Below are positions 9,335-20,699 of a stretch of DNA of 64,000 nucleotides, in pieces (within the stretch, counting starts at the first letter, position 1; the number at the start of each line of letters is the position of its first letter). The stretch is from Trichopria drosophilae (lineage: Eukaryota > Arthropoda > Insecta > Hymenoptera > Diapriidae): assembly GCA_030407085.1 (NCBI GenBank), contig CM059582.1, forward strand, positions 140,075,501 through 140,139,500, read 5' to 3'. A model generated the notes under the pieces. The model searched no databases. It was not told where the DNA came from and worked only from the letters and a program-made list of their open reading frames with translations. A program made the position numbers and the translations under genes.

Positions 9335-9690
9335 CGTATAGAGTTGCAAGACATACTTGATGTTACGGTTACACGCCTGATACAAGTACGGAATATATTG
9401 AGTGCTCATATGCTTCAGACAGAATATGTAAACCTAACATGGCTTTACAAGTATGATTGCGAAGGTGGATCTGATCAAAGTCGATACAATCCAATCTTCA
9501 CCATGAAGGAAAAATCGGACGCAGTAGTTGTCATTTTATCAATTGTACCAGTGCATCTTTAGACAATTTGCGAACTTCCGTTTATGATATGGAAAAATCC
9601 GAAACCTGGGTCCACAAGTTTATGCAAACCTATTACGTACGAACAAGTTCTCTCGCAAGACTTTCTCTTGATACTGATCCAATGGATTTC
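9335..9690 (+). pseudogene. relic of a widespread transposase-like protein
   Basis: The open part (about 9335-9562) reads ELQDILDVTVTRLIQVRNIL, then LYKYDCEGGSDQSRYNP and VVVILSIVPVHL; after a stop it continues with IWKNPKPGSTSLCKPI. This order (LQ-LLD-T-RLIQVQ, CDGSSGQS-Y-Q, SxVPLxL, W-NPxPxSTRxCRPI) is one I recognise from repetitive proteins in cnidarians and arthropods, but I cannot name the transposon superfamily. If CDG holds a catalytic Asp, here it reads CEG, so this copy would be dead. Family recall is from memory only. Confidence 0.4.
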
Positions 9691-10081
9691 TGATACGAAT
9701 ATACTCTAAAACTAAAACTAAAACTCTTACATCTTTGTTATCTTCAAAGATGCACTTTGCTGTACGTGAGCAGTTTCCAGATTCACGTCATATATGTGAA
9801 AAAAAGTGTAGGGAGAAATTGAGAAAAACGACAAATTCTCAAAAAGACTGTTTGGAAATATAAGTATAAGCCTTTTTGAAGAAATGAAATGAAACGAAAA
9901 ATACAGCAAAAGATGGAGAAATAGGAAATAACTTTCAAAGATAAAATGAACCGATTAAATATTACGAGAATTCAAAACCGCGGTATAAGAAGAAAAGTAT
10001 ATAGATCGCCGAAATTTAAGAAGAATAACATAAAGGGGAGCCAATGTTATTACCAACAAATCGATTTTGTAAACAATTCAT
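9691..10081. other. non-coding, nothing recognised
   Basis: AT-rich, no supported ORF. AAACTAAAACTAAAACT at about 9708 is a short hexamer repeat. Confidence 0.35.
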
Positions 10082-10240
10082 TTTTGCGTTTTTTGCATTT
10101 ATTTGGAAAAATACAGATCACAAACAAAAATGCATACAGCCTTTTTTAAAGAAAATTTGATGCTCCGCCTATTTTCATTCAAATATTTTTGGTGTGATTT
10201 GTATTTTTTGAAATAAATGCAAAAATCCGCAAATAAACGC
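10082..10240. repeat. foldback inverted repeat of about 160 bp
   Basis: The arm at 10094-10131 (TTTGCATTTATTTGGAAAAA then TACAGATCACA) is the imperfect reverse complement of the arm at 10184-10225 (TGTGATTTGTATTTTTTGAA then ATAAATGC). The short central spacer would let it fold into one hairpin. This is probably a small foldback element or MITE remnant. Confidence 0.6.
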
Positions 10241-10298
10241 GTTTTTTTTCCTTTCCAGAGACAGCTTCTCAACATCTATTTTAGCGATGTTCCACGGT

Positions 10299-11065
10299 GG
10301 GGGGGGGGGGGACTGGCGCGGGCCGTTGTTTGTAATGATGGTAATTAGTTGGCTTGTTTCCCAAGATGTTAAAGGAGATGTGCTGATCATCGCTTCCGGT
10401 GTAATATGCGGTCACCTATCAGCTATCCAGCGCCTTCTTGACCTTCTGAGGTAAAGGAGACATCGATAATGATCGCCTTGTACCTAGGTCTACGAAAAGT
10501 TGAGGTGGTGTCGGTGTTTAGCACTACCAGCCCCAGTCTGGAAAACATCTCCATGACTCTCCTGCCTTGTGAGTCAGGATGGGGCTCCCCCCATTCGAGA
10601 GCTTTTAATGTCTCCCTCGATAATCTGCACCGTATCTTTCAGGTCATTCAGTTTGGTCTGGAAGCCGTCGATCCTCTCGTTAGGCGTGAAGTAGCAGCTG
10701 ATGAATATCATATCGCTGCTCCTCACCCAGACACAGGTCCGTCTCTGTTGCGATATTGTTCACTCACGAGAACAAGATCTACGTTTTTCTTGCGACACAT
10801 TTGAGCCAGGAGATTATGAGCCGTCCTGCTTCTATTTAGGTTGCCCTGCAATACGCTGGGCATCTTTTTCCTTGCCGTCGTTTGGCCCGGATAGGGCCTC
10901 CTTGAACACCTGGCAGCGGGCGGATCCTGCGATGTGTGATCGTCGATCAGTCTTCGGCCCTTACTCGGCGCACAGAAAGCACTGCGGCTTCGTCGTACAC
11001 GTCGCCACTTTGTGGCCCTCTGCGCCGCTTCGAATGACAGGGTGTTCTTCCTGTAGCCTAGGCGG
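10299..11065 (-). pseudogene. R1-clade LINE fragment: ORF1 zinc knuckle end and ORF2 endonuclease
   Basis: On the minus strand the 3' end of ORF1 shows GHKVATCTTKPQCFLC, a CCHC knuckle, near 11030. Downstream an APE-type endonuclease follows: VWVRSSDMIFISCYFTPNER, LNDLKDTVQIIEGD and a region corresponding to the GDFNA...EWGS motif, then a stretch matching RPGYxxxIIDVSF. Several stops and shifts mark it as dead. A run of 13 G at 10299-10311 ends the recognisable part. This is the same clade as the segment at 28691-31481 but in the opposite orientation. Confidence 0.65.
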
Positions 11066-11400
11066 AGTAGGGATAATGATTTTGATAGACGTAGTTTGCC
11101 GAGTAGTAGGGAATAAGGTAGAAGTACTCTGCGAATAAAGACACTAATAGATTATTATTACCCCAGTGACAAGGACTCAGTGCAGAGTAATGGAGATGCA
11201 TCGAAAATTTCTTAGCTTGTTTAGGAGATTGCAGGGAATAGTCTGTGTTCAGTAATAGAGAATTATTGAGAGCAATGCCGTACTTTTTCTGCAAAAGTAC
11301 AAGTCGATGGTACCGTATTGCCCAGTATGATTTTCGGATGTGTCGGGAATTTTCGAAAGTGTTTCGTCAGTTTTTTCTTTGTTTAGTGAGGTAAATGAAG
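11066..11400. other. non-coding; possible LTR or leader of the following Gypsy relic
   Basis: No ORF. AATAAAGAC at about 11136 could be a polyadenylation signal. Its position just before gag-like sequence would fit an LTR or leader, but I find no second copy to pair with it. Confidence 0.25.
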
Positions 11401-12235
11401 AGGATCTATCAGCTAATTCAAGAGACCGCCCTCACTTGACCAACAACTGCGCATAGTATTCCGAAATCTAACCTCAGAATATAGAGCATATTTAGCCAAA
11501 GCAGAGAATGCGCGATATGGATAACCTATATAGGGAACCACCACCCAAATAGAAAACGCGACTGCCAGGTAGTGCGTACTTGGAAAATTGTAAAATTGAG
11601 AGAGGAGAGAGTAGCGAGTGTCCACATATCAGTCGGAACTCTCGAAACAGGACCAAGCACTTCTCCAAACAAACAAAAAGAAGGAAATAGTCCAGTCGCC
11701 CACGATACAGGTAAATGTGGCCGACGACGTACACGAGACACCGTCAAAGGGGGCTCGGAATATAGAAAAAAGAGCCCCATCAGTAGAGATCTCTAAGGCC
11801 CCACCACCAATGAATGCATCGAAGTATAGATCGCCTAGTCTATCAGGATCTTGGCAGCCTCAAAACGAAAGCAATTGGGATGGCAACTCAAGGCAATATC
11901 CAAGATGGCGTTGAGATAGTCGAGCGGAAGCTATCGATAAATTCGGGATGGCCACCGAGTGACAACCGCATGCCACCTGGATCGGGATCACCCGAAATCG
12001 GAGCCTGTTATTATTTTCAGTCTGTAGGCTATCGGAACGCGATCTGTCCTAGCCGTCCCTTATTTACTTGTCAACAAGTAGGGCACAGATCGACTGAGTG
12101 TCCTCGTCGGATATGCTTTTCTTACCAGCAGGACATTCAGCACACGCCTGTCCGAAGAAATCATGGGGACCCCCTCGCCCACTTGATAAGTTCCAGGTTT
12201 GCGGGACTTCGACAACGTGGGCATAGCGGTATTTT
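11401..12235 (+). pseudogene. Ty3/Gypsy gag C-terminal part with degenerate CCHC knuckles
   Basis: Reading moves between frames: QNESNWDGNSRQYPRW near 11890, then GYRNAICPSRPLFTCQQVGH, RSTECPRRICFSYQQ and HSAHACPKKSWGPPRP. These are three successive zinc knuckles with some Cys replaced, the nucleic-acid-binding end of a Gypsy-type Gag. It lies 700 bp upstream of a Gypsy reverse transcriptase on the same strand, probably one element whose protease region was replaced by low-complexity sequence. Confidence 0.55.
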
Positions 12236-12930
12236 GGTTCAATTTTTTGTTGTTTTTTTTTGTATTTTTGTTGTGTTTTTTGTTGTTTTTTTTGTTGTTG
12301 TATTTTGCATTCATAATTTTTTGTTTGCATTTTTGCATTTTTATTTTTTTTTTGTTTGCATTAAACATTATTGAAAACATGAAATGATTATAGGTAATTT
12401 TATAAATGATTCGATGAAAATTCAACAACTATCTTAACCGATCATAAAATGTTAATTGCATTTCATACAATTGGATTTTAAGTCACAAAAACTTAAATTT
12501 CATGATCATGTGCACGTGTGGTCTTTTCAATCACTATGTTCTTAAATTTTTTAAATAAATGTACATTTAATCTGCATTAAATTTAAGAATACTTCTAACC
12601 GTGTACAGTGTACAGTGTACTTTCGTATGTGCACATAATTGTATACACATACATATATATGTGAGGAATGTGTATATAATATGTATACATGCGTGCATGC
12701 ATGCGTGTATGTATATGCTTGTGTGTACATGCATTTACATGCATATATTATTAGTGGATCTTAATAAGAAAGTATGATTGTCATATGCACAAACATGCAT
12801 TAACATATAATTAAATCACAAAACGTAATTTTAAGATCCTCAAAAAAAGAGCTCATGAAAAGTCCTCCTTCAAAGTCTCCGAATCCGGTTTCGTTGTCAT
12901 TTCAGTTAAATCTATTTGTGGTTTAAATTC
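12236..12930. repeat. low-complexity insertion between Gypsy gag and pol
   Basis: 12236-12365 is a T-rich strand with TTG and TTGCAT repeats; 12590-12770 is rich in TGTAC, ATGCATGC and TATATG motifs with several short palindromes. Nothing coding. Gypsy homology stops before and resumes after, so the protease and the start of the reverse transcriptase have been replaced or deleted. Confidence 0.55.
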
Positions 12931-14210
12931 ACCGTATCAAGAAGAACGAGTGCGAGAGTTAGTAGAGAGCATGTTAGGTGGAGACCAGGTAGACTTAGGC
13001 AAAACGCCCTTAATGCAGCATCATGTTAAGGTGGAGAGCGCGACAATAATTAAGCATAGGCCGCCTCGCATGCCACCTATTATGCTTGAAAAAGCGCAGG
13101 AAGAAGTGAGGGAATTAGCCGAAAAAGGAGTGATAGAAAGATTGGCAAGTGATTGGAGTAGTGCTCTGGTACTAGTGAATAACCCAGATGGTAGTATACG
13201 AATGTGTATAAACTATCGAGACCTAAACAGTTTCACCAGGAAAGTTGCCTATCCTATATCTAATATGGGTTCTATATTGGATAAATTAAGACGAGCTTAA
13301 TACTTGTCTAAGATAGCATTAAGACAAGCGTACTATCAAGTTGAGATGGATCCCGTGAGTATAAAGTATATTGCTTTTGCAGTTCCGGGATCGGGTATAT
13401 GGCAATTGACTAGGATGCGCTTTGGTTTGAGAAATGCCTGAATGATTTTACAGCGACTAATTGACGCGTTGTTTGGTCCGGAATTCGAGCTCCACATTAG
13501 GGTATTTAGATGACATAATTGTTGCGGCAGAGGAACTTGACGAACATTTGCGTTGGCTGGAATTGGTCCTAGGGAAGCTAGTATAGGCCGGATTACTAAT
13601 AAATAGCTACAAGTGTGAGTTCCGGTGTTCGCTCATAGCATATCTGGGTTTTGTCGTGGATAGAGATGGATTGCGTCTAGACACCGACATGTTGAAACCG
13701 ATGTTGGAGAATCTGGTGCCGCGCACCATGAAGCAACTACGGAGATTCCTCGGTATGATAGCGTGGTACTCCCGTTTCCTAGACAAGAATGCGGAGATTA
13801 AGGTCCCTTTAGTCAAACTGCTACGAAAGGGACAACCTTGGAAATGAGAGGAAGATCAGGAAGGACCCTTCATCAGACTGAGAGCCCAGTTGGCCACAGC
13901 TCGCATGTTAGCCACACCGGAAACCATTTACCGTTCAGTGCAATGCCAGCGGATTTGCCTTAGGAACGGTTTTGACGCAGGAGCACGACGATGGGGAACA
14001 CCCAATCGTATACATTAGTAAGGTACTCCGGAAAGAAACAATACTACCACCGATCGAGAATGTCTTGCCGTGTTATGGGCAATCCGCAAGTTAAGGCCGT
14101 ACTCGGAAGGTTATAAATTTACCGTGATAACGGATCGTAGTGACCTTAAGGCCAAGTTACCACGGAAAATTTTGAAAGAATTGAAAATTTTTTTTTTTCG
14201 TAAATCGCTA
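12931..14210 (+). pseudogene. Ty3/Gypsy reverse transcriptase and RNase H relic
   Basis: Order is that of Gypsy pol: ERVRELVESMLGGDQV, KHRPPRMPP, VIERLASDWSSALVLV, IRMCINYRDLN, then past a stop LSKIALRQAYYQVEMDP, FAVPGSGIWQLTRM, FGLRNA. The FxYLDD box is broken near 13500 and reads only as YLD before a shift. C-terminal parts include AYLGFVVDRDGLRLD, MKQLRRFLGMIAWYSRFL and RNase H residues VLWAIRKLRPYSEGYKFTVI. At least five stops or shifts are present. The integrase and 3' LTR are not visible. Confidence 0.75.
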
Positions 14211-14267
14211 GGAAATAATCTCAGAAATATCATAGAATTAGTCACGAAGGCCCGAACGGCCGAAAAC

Positions 14268-14279
14268 AGGTATAAAAGA
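14268..14279 (+). promoter_or_regulatory. TATA box of the Mutator-like element leader (or of an LTR)
   Basis: GGTATAAAAGAGGGGAG is a strong insect TATA box. The transcribed leader it would drive is interrupted by the transposon at 14441-18091 and resumes at 18092 ahead of the Mutator-like ORF at 18190. Assignment to the Mutator-like gene is inference; an LTR promoter is the alternative. Confidence 0.35.
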
Positions 14280-14440
14280 GGGGAGAGCAGAGCGCGGTAA
14301 GCAGTAAATCCGGCCGCTTGTGCACCCGGCGCGGTGGCAGCTGTTACATTCCAACGGACCGCCTTATTGTTTTGTTTCCTTTCGGTTTTGAAAAGTGTTT
14401 ATTTTTCTGTAGTTTCAGCAGAGTTTCTAGTTTAGTATAC

Positions 14441-17400
14441 GGGGCATTCCATGTGAGATCGCCAATGTTTCGGAGTCAAGCTTCAGATCTTATTCAAAAT
14501 TGAACTACGTTTAGAATGCGTAAAGATAAGCCTATCCTATAAATTTCAGCTCAAAATATTAATTTGTTCAAAAGTTATTGATAAAAGTTTAAACGACAAA
14601 AATGAAATTTTTAAATTTAAACCATTTTTTAAACGGCCATATCTCGAAAACTATTATTCGGAGAAAAAAAAATGTCAAATTCGAAAATGTGCAGAAATGT
14701 CTAAATTTTTTACTGGTGTAAATGATATAAACAAAATATCAATGTTTATAACAAATTTTCAAGATTATTTTGTTGTAACTCAATTTTCGCTCGATCTGCC
14801 ATTTTTTTTCTCGTGACATGAACAAAAGTTGTTCGCAAAAGTATTTTCTTTTATTTGGCAAAATTTCAGTTTGTCATCTTTGAAACTGGCTTTGTAATGT
14901 TAAGAAAACCGAGCGCATGAGTGTCCGCACGCGCCGGCCGGGCCGCTAACAGGTACGGACGACCCGGCCGTATCAGCGATATTCCCCCTTTCCACGTATA
15001 CATTACATTCCTATCTGTGTTTTTATCTCTATGAAAATATATTTTTTTACAAAATGCTTTTCTGTACATTGAAATTTTGAACATTCTGAAAGTATGCAAT
15101 TTAATTACATCGACTTTCCTTCACGCTTTGCACAGGCTAAGGACTGGTAGATTTGCGTTCTGGCGCGTTTAAAAGCTGACTGTAATAGTCATTGTCATTT
15201 TTAAAACTAAAACTTACATTTAACGCTTTTAAATATGTCAATCATTATATTATCTTTCTAATTTCATAATTAGTCGAATGCCAAAATATTTTTACACAAA
15301 TATCTGTCGGAGTATCGATACCATTTATGGGTATAAACGAAGGAAAACTTTTGGTTTCCTTAATCTGTTTAGCTTTTGTAAATCTGTTTTTTAAATCTTC
15401 TTTTACTTTTTCGTGTTCAGTATGAGTGCAATACTGAAATTGTATACTTTTTATGTTCTGTGTTGCCCAGATGTCCAATTCTTTTGGGCTATTTATCCCG
15501 TCGTTCACTTTCTGCAAACTTGCGCGTCTTGCCAATCTCTTTACAGTACCACCAACACCGTCGCATGCGCTTTTACCATGTGAAGTTGCAAAAAAATGCC
15601 ACTCAGCTTCTATTTTGAAATCTGCATAATGATGAGCTAAATTCATGAAATTATATTTATTTTTATATTGGGATGCTGCACCATCAGATACGTATATAAT
15701 TTTCTTAATATTTGGTTGATTTATTTTCAAATATTCAATCAGTTTCGTCTGGAATAAGTACACGGCATTTGTGTCGTGTTTTAGATATTCTGATATCAAT
15801 AAAAAGCTTTTATGTTTATTCATATTATCTGCGTCATTTGTTTTTGTGTAGATTACGAATGGATGGATTGTAACTTGATTCTGAAACCAGTGATGACTTT
15901 GAATTTCATCCTGTATTATAAAGGAATAATTGTCTGAGAAATCGCCCACTACCATCACTTCATCAGAGCGTAGATTTTCTTTTTTCATTTTTATAAAATT
16001 GGTTTGGTTTCGGGCTATCAAATCGTGAATATAAAGTTTACATATTCGAGATTCAATTTCTTTCAAATATTCTTCTCTGTTGTATTCAGATTGTACAAAA
16101 TCCCATCGATTATTCAGACACTTCCATTCCTTGAATACAAACCTGTTAATATTGTTTTTATCAAAAATATTTTCCAATTTATTATATATTTTTATAAATC
16201 CCGGACATTGTTGACATTTTCTAAAGTGGCATTCATACGTAGTACACTCGCATATCATAAGTTTTAACATATCATGATACGTGATAGGAACCTTTTCTGT
16301 ATTGTTCTCGTCAAAAAGAGTTGATAATTTAGCACCCGCAATCATTACTTTTGTATTTTGATGATATGTGCAAACGTAAACATTATGGGAACCGTCAGTA
16401 CTATCAACCAAAATGCATTGTTTAGGACGAAATTCACAGAATTTTGAGAACCCGATTTTTATGTCAGAGTGATCTTCAATGAATAATGCATAGATTTCCT
16501 TCAAATTATGCAACAATAAACGTTTCTGCTCGTGTGATTTTTTTCCTTCCTTTCTTACTGTAATGAAATCTTTTTGGCCAGGGCACATGCTGCTGATATC
16601 ATCACTGCAATAAAACTCTCGCACAAGAGTAATTATATCTTCGGATACACTATTTCCACGTCTTAAATCGGGATATGACAGAATTCCCCTTTTTCTACGT
16701 AATTTTTTTGCAGCCTCAAGTCAAAGGTAAAACAGTAAGTATATGCATTTTTTCTGCAGTACTATTTGATTGCTCATATTTTTGTCGAAGTTCCGTTAAT
16801 ATCTCTGTTTGAAAACACCTTTCGCTCGCATGTTGTGCTGTGTAATTATTGATTAATGTTTTCTTTAATCTTGCACTAAGAGAATCTATCGAATTTTCAA
16901 TTATATGAGGAATTGCAAGATCAACTCCATCAATTTCCTTTTGACCAAATAGTTTAAATAATCTGTTTAATGCTTGAATGACATCTTTCTTTAGATCATC
17001 GTGTGATAATTCGTAATCCATGTCTTCAACAGCATCATTCACATTGCAGTACGATTCTTCAACATTTTCGCGTTGTAATACCGTTTCATTATTACAGCAT
17101 TCCGAATTATTAGAAAGAAAATCTTTTAAGCCCTTGTAATAGTGAATACGACAACTATTGCAAATAAAATCGCCACGTTTCAACAATTGATGATTAAGTA
17201 AATTACCACTTACCTTAAAAACCTTCAGTCGACGAGTAATATGTGTTTTGAACGGATTACAGCACTCTTTAAACGGCATTTTTCGAGATAAAAACGCAGA
17301 TTTTCAAAAATTATCGAATTGTCTTTTGGATAATATAACTAAAAACTGATGTGCTCAGTGCCAAAGTAACCTAAAGACTGATCCAACTTGGAAAAAAAGT

Positions 17401-18091
17401 TCTACATAAATGAACGATGTGCATGTTTTTAAACAAACCCCTCTTTCATCCAAGTAATGACCCAAATAAAAATATGTATGTGAGAAAAAACATCGGGGTA
17501 AACCTATTTACTTAACACCATCTATATACCTGACAATCTTACAAACACACAGTAAGGCATATACTGCATGTACCTGGAAAGGGGGATAGCACGGCCGGCG
17601 CGTGCGGACACTCATGCGCTCGGTTTTCTTAACATTACAAAGCCAGTTTCAAAGATGACATACTGAAATTTTGCCAAATAAAAGAAAATACTTTTGCGAA
17701 CAACTTTTGTTCATGTCACGAGAAAAAAAAATGGCATATCGAGCGAAAATTGAGTTACAACAAAATAATCTTGAAAATTTGTTATAAACATTAATATTTT
17801 GTTTATATCATTTACACCAGTACAAAATTTAGGCATTTCTGCACATTTTCGAATTTGACATTTTTTTTCTCTGAATAATAGTTTTCGAGATATGGCCGTT
17901 TAAAAAATGGTTTAAATTTAAAAATTTCATTTTTGTCGTTTACACTTTTATCAATAACTTTTGAACAAATTAATATTTTGAGCTGAAATTTATAGGATAG
18001 GCTTATCATTACGCATTCTAAACGTAGTTCAATTTTGAATAAGATCTGAAACTTGACTCCGAAACGTTGGCGATCTCACATGGAATGCCCC
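14441..18091 (-). mobile_element. 3.65-kb DNA transposon with ~500-bp inverted repeats and 4-bp ATAC target duplication
   Basis: The left end starts GGGGCATTCCATGTGAGATC at 14441; the right end is the complement, ending at 18091. The repeats are near-identical for about 500 bp (14441-14940 and 17596-18091). They are flanked by ATAC at 14437-14440 and 18092-18095, a perfect four-base duplication. The left arm carries an extra GC-rich block (about 14940-14985) absent from the right. The element encloses one minus-strand transposase gene with one frameshift. A four-base duplication fits Sola-type elements, but I assign the superfamily only tentatively. Confidence 0.85.
15245..17279 (-). pseudogene. 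transposase of the 3.65-kb element, one frameshift from intact
   Basis: Two frames, 16716-17279 (187 codons) and 15245 to about 16715 (counted 459 codons from the ATG at 16624, but open further upstream), form one protein of about 680 residues. The N-terminal part has Cys pairs (ECCNPF, FICNSCRIHYYKG) suggesting a zinc finger and a predicted helical segment. The core shows FYCSDDISSMCPGQKD, IGFSKFCEFRPKQC, VVGDFSDNYSF, IIYVSDGAASQYKN and ATSHGKSACDGVGGTVKR. The Asp in GDFSDNYSF, the Asp in VSDGAASQYKN and an acidic residue near the ACDG motif are candidates for an RNase H-type triad. The single shift lies near 16712. I know this family as a common insect repeat protein but cannot confirm its formal superfamily. 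Confidence 0.75.
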
Positions 18092-18189
18092 ATACGTGGC
18101 ATTTTCGTTGGTAATTCACTTATATTATAGTTCGCTTCAGTCTTTGCACGCGTTTGTAAATTTTTCGTTCGTGTGTACTAAAAAGTCGT

Positions 18190-19424
18190 CATGGATAGAA
18201 AAACATCATCGGGAATACCGCATAGATCGAAGAAAAGGAGATTTAGTGGTAATCGCCGTACTTTAGATAGTAACATTGAAAAAACCAGTGCTGCTGCTTA
18301 AAAACTGAAAAACAGTTATCCACAACTGGATGTAACTATCGATCCGTCTCTGGCTTACGTGATCGTTCTGTGGTCTGTGTTTGTATTATTGCAGCACTGA
18401 GTTGCTTGTGTAAACTGTGGACAGAAAGTGCGATTCGGAAAAAGTGATTTACAAGGATTGTGGTTTCTACTAGAAATCTTCTGTAATTGTGAGAAGAGTG
18501 AACCAATCCCTTCATCTCCAAAAATAAGTTGTGGGTACGAAATCAACAGAAGAATAGTTTTTGCAATGCGCTTAATAGGAGTTGGTTTTTATGGTTTATT
18601 AAATTTTTGTCGACTGATGGACATCTCATCGAATGCATTAAGTGCAAATGCCTATTATAATACATTACGGTATATTTATTGTGCAGTGAAGGCTGTTACT
18701 GAAATAATTTTTAAAAAAAGATTACCCGAAGATAGGCTTACTGTTTCGGGGACGGTTCATGGCCAAAAAAAGGATTCACAGCTTTACTTGGAATTGTTAG
18801 TTTAATCGGCAAGTATATGAACAAAGTCATAGATGTAGCCGTGAAATAAAAAATTTGTCAAGCATGCAGTAATTATTCACAAAAGTTTCCCGAAAATACG
18901 AGTTTGATGCTTGGTATACGGTGCACTGTGAAGCAGGACATTGTACAAGAGATCATGATGGTAGTGCCGGTCTTATAAAAGTGGAAGGAGTGCAAGACAT
19001 GTTTATTAGATCTGTGGAGACGTACGGTATTATGTACGAATATTATATCGGTGACGGTGACAGTAAAACTTTCAAGCGGCTCGAAGAAATTGAACCGTAT
19101 GGTAAGGCTCTCAAAGTGAAGAAAAAAGCTTGTGTTAACGAAAGTTACAATTCGTGTGTTTGGAACATAGCTACTAAGCACAAGTTTGTTGGTAAACAAA
19201 CACTTGAAATTGCTGCTTTTAGTGCTGCTTGCATTTTTAATGATGGGTTTTTACCGATTTTGAAAGTTATGGAAGTTATGGGTGTTACAATCGGCCCGCA
19301 AGCAAGGAAGTACAATGATAAAGTCAACGACAGGCGTGTTGATCGAGCCGAGCTTGAAGCGACGGAAGCATCTAAAGAGCAGTGGACTGAAAGAAAAAAT
19401 GCAAAAATCCATGAAAATGACTGA
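18190..19424 (+). pseudogene. Mutator-like transposase-domain protein relic
   Basis: Starts MDRKTSSGIPHRSKKRRFSG at 18190, breaks at a stop near 18300, continues VACVNCGQKVRFGKSDLQGL, then CGYEINRRIVFAMRLIGVGF, DRLTVSGT near 18740 and, after another shift, CEAGHCTRDHDGSAGLIKVE, MFIRSVETYGIMYEYYIGDG, DSKTFKRLEEIEPYG and VKKKACVNES. This order is typical of insect proteins annotated as Mutator transposase-like; GDGDSKT carries the probable catalytic Asp residues. Several stops and shifts mean it is not functional. Its leader is split by the 14441-18091 transposon. Confidence 0.75.
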
Positions 19425-19499
19425 TATGAAGAAAAGGAAGGAGTAGTATACGAAGCCGGATTGGATATGTAAGTAAAAATCACTTTTTACAACGATTTT

Positions 19500-19760
19500 T
19501 CACGAATAAAACAAAAAAAAAAAAATCCAATCGCCATCTAACGAGTGAAAAAGGGCACATACTATTCCTTCTACTACTAAATTTGTCAGAATGGTTGGCC
19601 ATATAAAAGAGGCCCTCGCTAAGTAGCATCGCCAGTCGATCCTCGAAAATTTTCATCGCAGCATATTTCAGTTAAGACAAATAAGTCGACCCCCCTCCTC
19701 CCTCTTTTTGTTTTATAAACGGTTTCTTCAGCATCCGATTTTGCCCCTATTCAAGACACT
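19500..19760 (+). promoter_or_regulatory. possible LTR-type promoter (TATA and initiator)
   Basis: GGCCATATAAAAGAGGCCCTCGC at about 19600 has a TATA box; CCAGTCGATCC about 30 bases on resembles an insect initiator. This layout is common in Gypsy LTRs and a Gypsy gag follows 1.1 kb downstream. No second LTR copy was found, so this is inference. An A12 run precedes it at about 19514. Confidence 0.3.
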
Positions 19761-19810
19761 AATTGGACTCCCTTCCCTTCTTTTTTACTACGAGGATCTC
19801 CCATTCTCTC

Positions 19811-19945
19811 AAGATGATCTGTGTTAAATCGAGACGTCTTTCCCAATCATACAAAGACGATCTATGTAAAATCGAGATGTCCTTCCCTTTTTTCACAAGG
19901 ATGATCTGCGTTAAATCAAGACGGCTTTCCCTTTCGTCTTTCACC
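19811..19945. repeat. tandem repeat, three units of about 44 bp
   Basis: Three imperfect copies of AAGATGATCTGTGTTAAATC followed by GAGACGTCTTTCCC begin at about 19813, 19855 and 19899. The short ORFs across this region are by-products of the repeat. Confidence 0.7.
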
Positions 19946-20387
19946 TATTCAATTCAACTTAATAATTCCACCTATTTTAGTGAGTTCCATATCCCTCGGA
20001 GAAGCCGTAACCACGAGACGAAATGCTTTTAATTCCAACCCATCGAGTTGGAATTTGCGAAAGTTAAACGTATGGTATCTAATTGCAAACAAGCCCAGGA
20101 AGTCTCGAATTTTTCTTTACATAAATTTATTTTTCAGGCCTATGAGTGATTTCTGCTCTTTTACAAATATTAATAGACACTTACATGCACATGTGATGGT
20201 TTTTTTATGTTATTTTTTTATATTTTTTTTAATAAGTACGATATGTTACTGGCAATTAATTCAGTTCATTACATATATACTGCGCGGTACAAATTAACAA
20301 AAAATTATTTATTATAAAAGTCGTCCGAATGGGAAATGTGACAGAGAGATGCGTAAAGTGATCCAATGAGAGATACGTTATAGAAGG

Positions 20388-20512
20388 ATCCAAAATGAAA
20401 CCATATTTTATCATTTTTAAGCCATATAAAATGAGGACATACTTTATCATTTTCAAGCCATCCAAAGTGAAGCCATACTTTATCATTTTTGCGCCATTCC
20501 ATGTAACACCAT
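20388..20512. repeat. tandem repeat, about three units of 42 bp
   Basis: AAATGAAACCATATTTTATC, AAATGAGGACATACTTTATC and AAGTGAAGCCATACTTTATC begin at 20392, 20434 and 20466, each continuing ATTTTxAAGCCAT with small changes. Non-coding. Confidence 0.65.
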
Positions 20513-20699
20513 ATATTATTATTTATTTCTTACCCGTATCCAATATAGAAATCTAGGCAGTCCTACAGCCGCATTGAGTCCGGGAATATTAAAAATCCCA
20601 TCTTGATCTTTAGAATCATTACAAAAGAAAAAAATTCAATCCAAACCATTTTGATATCAAGAAAATTACTTCATTCTCCTCACCATACATTTTCTCCTA

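Noticed and set aside
12060..12428. Lys/Asn-rich minus-strand ORF of 122 codons
   Set aside because: Translation of a T/G low-complexity strand next to Gypsy gag; no conserved motif.
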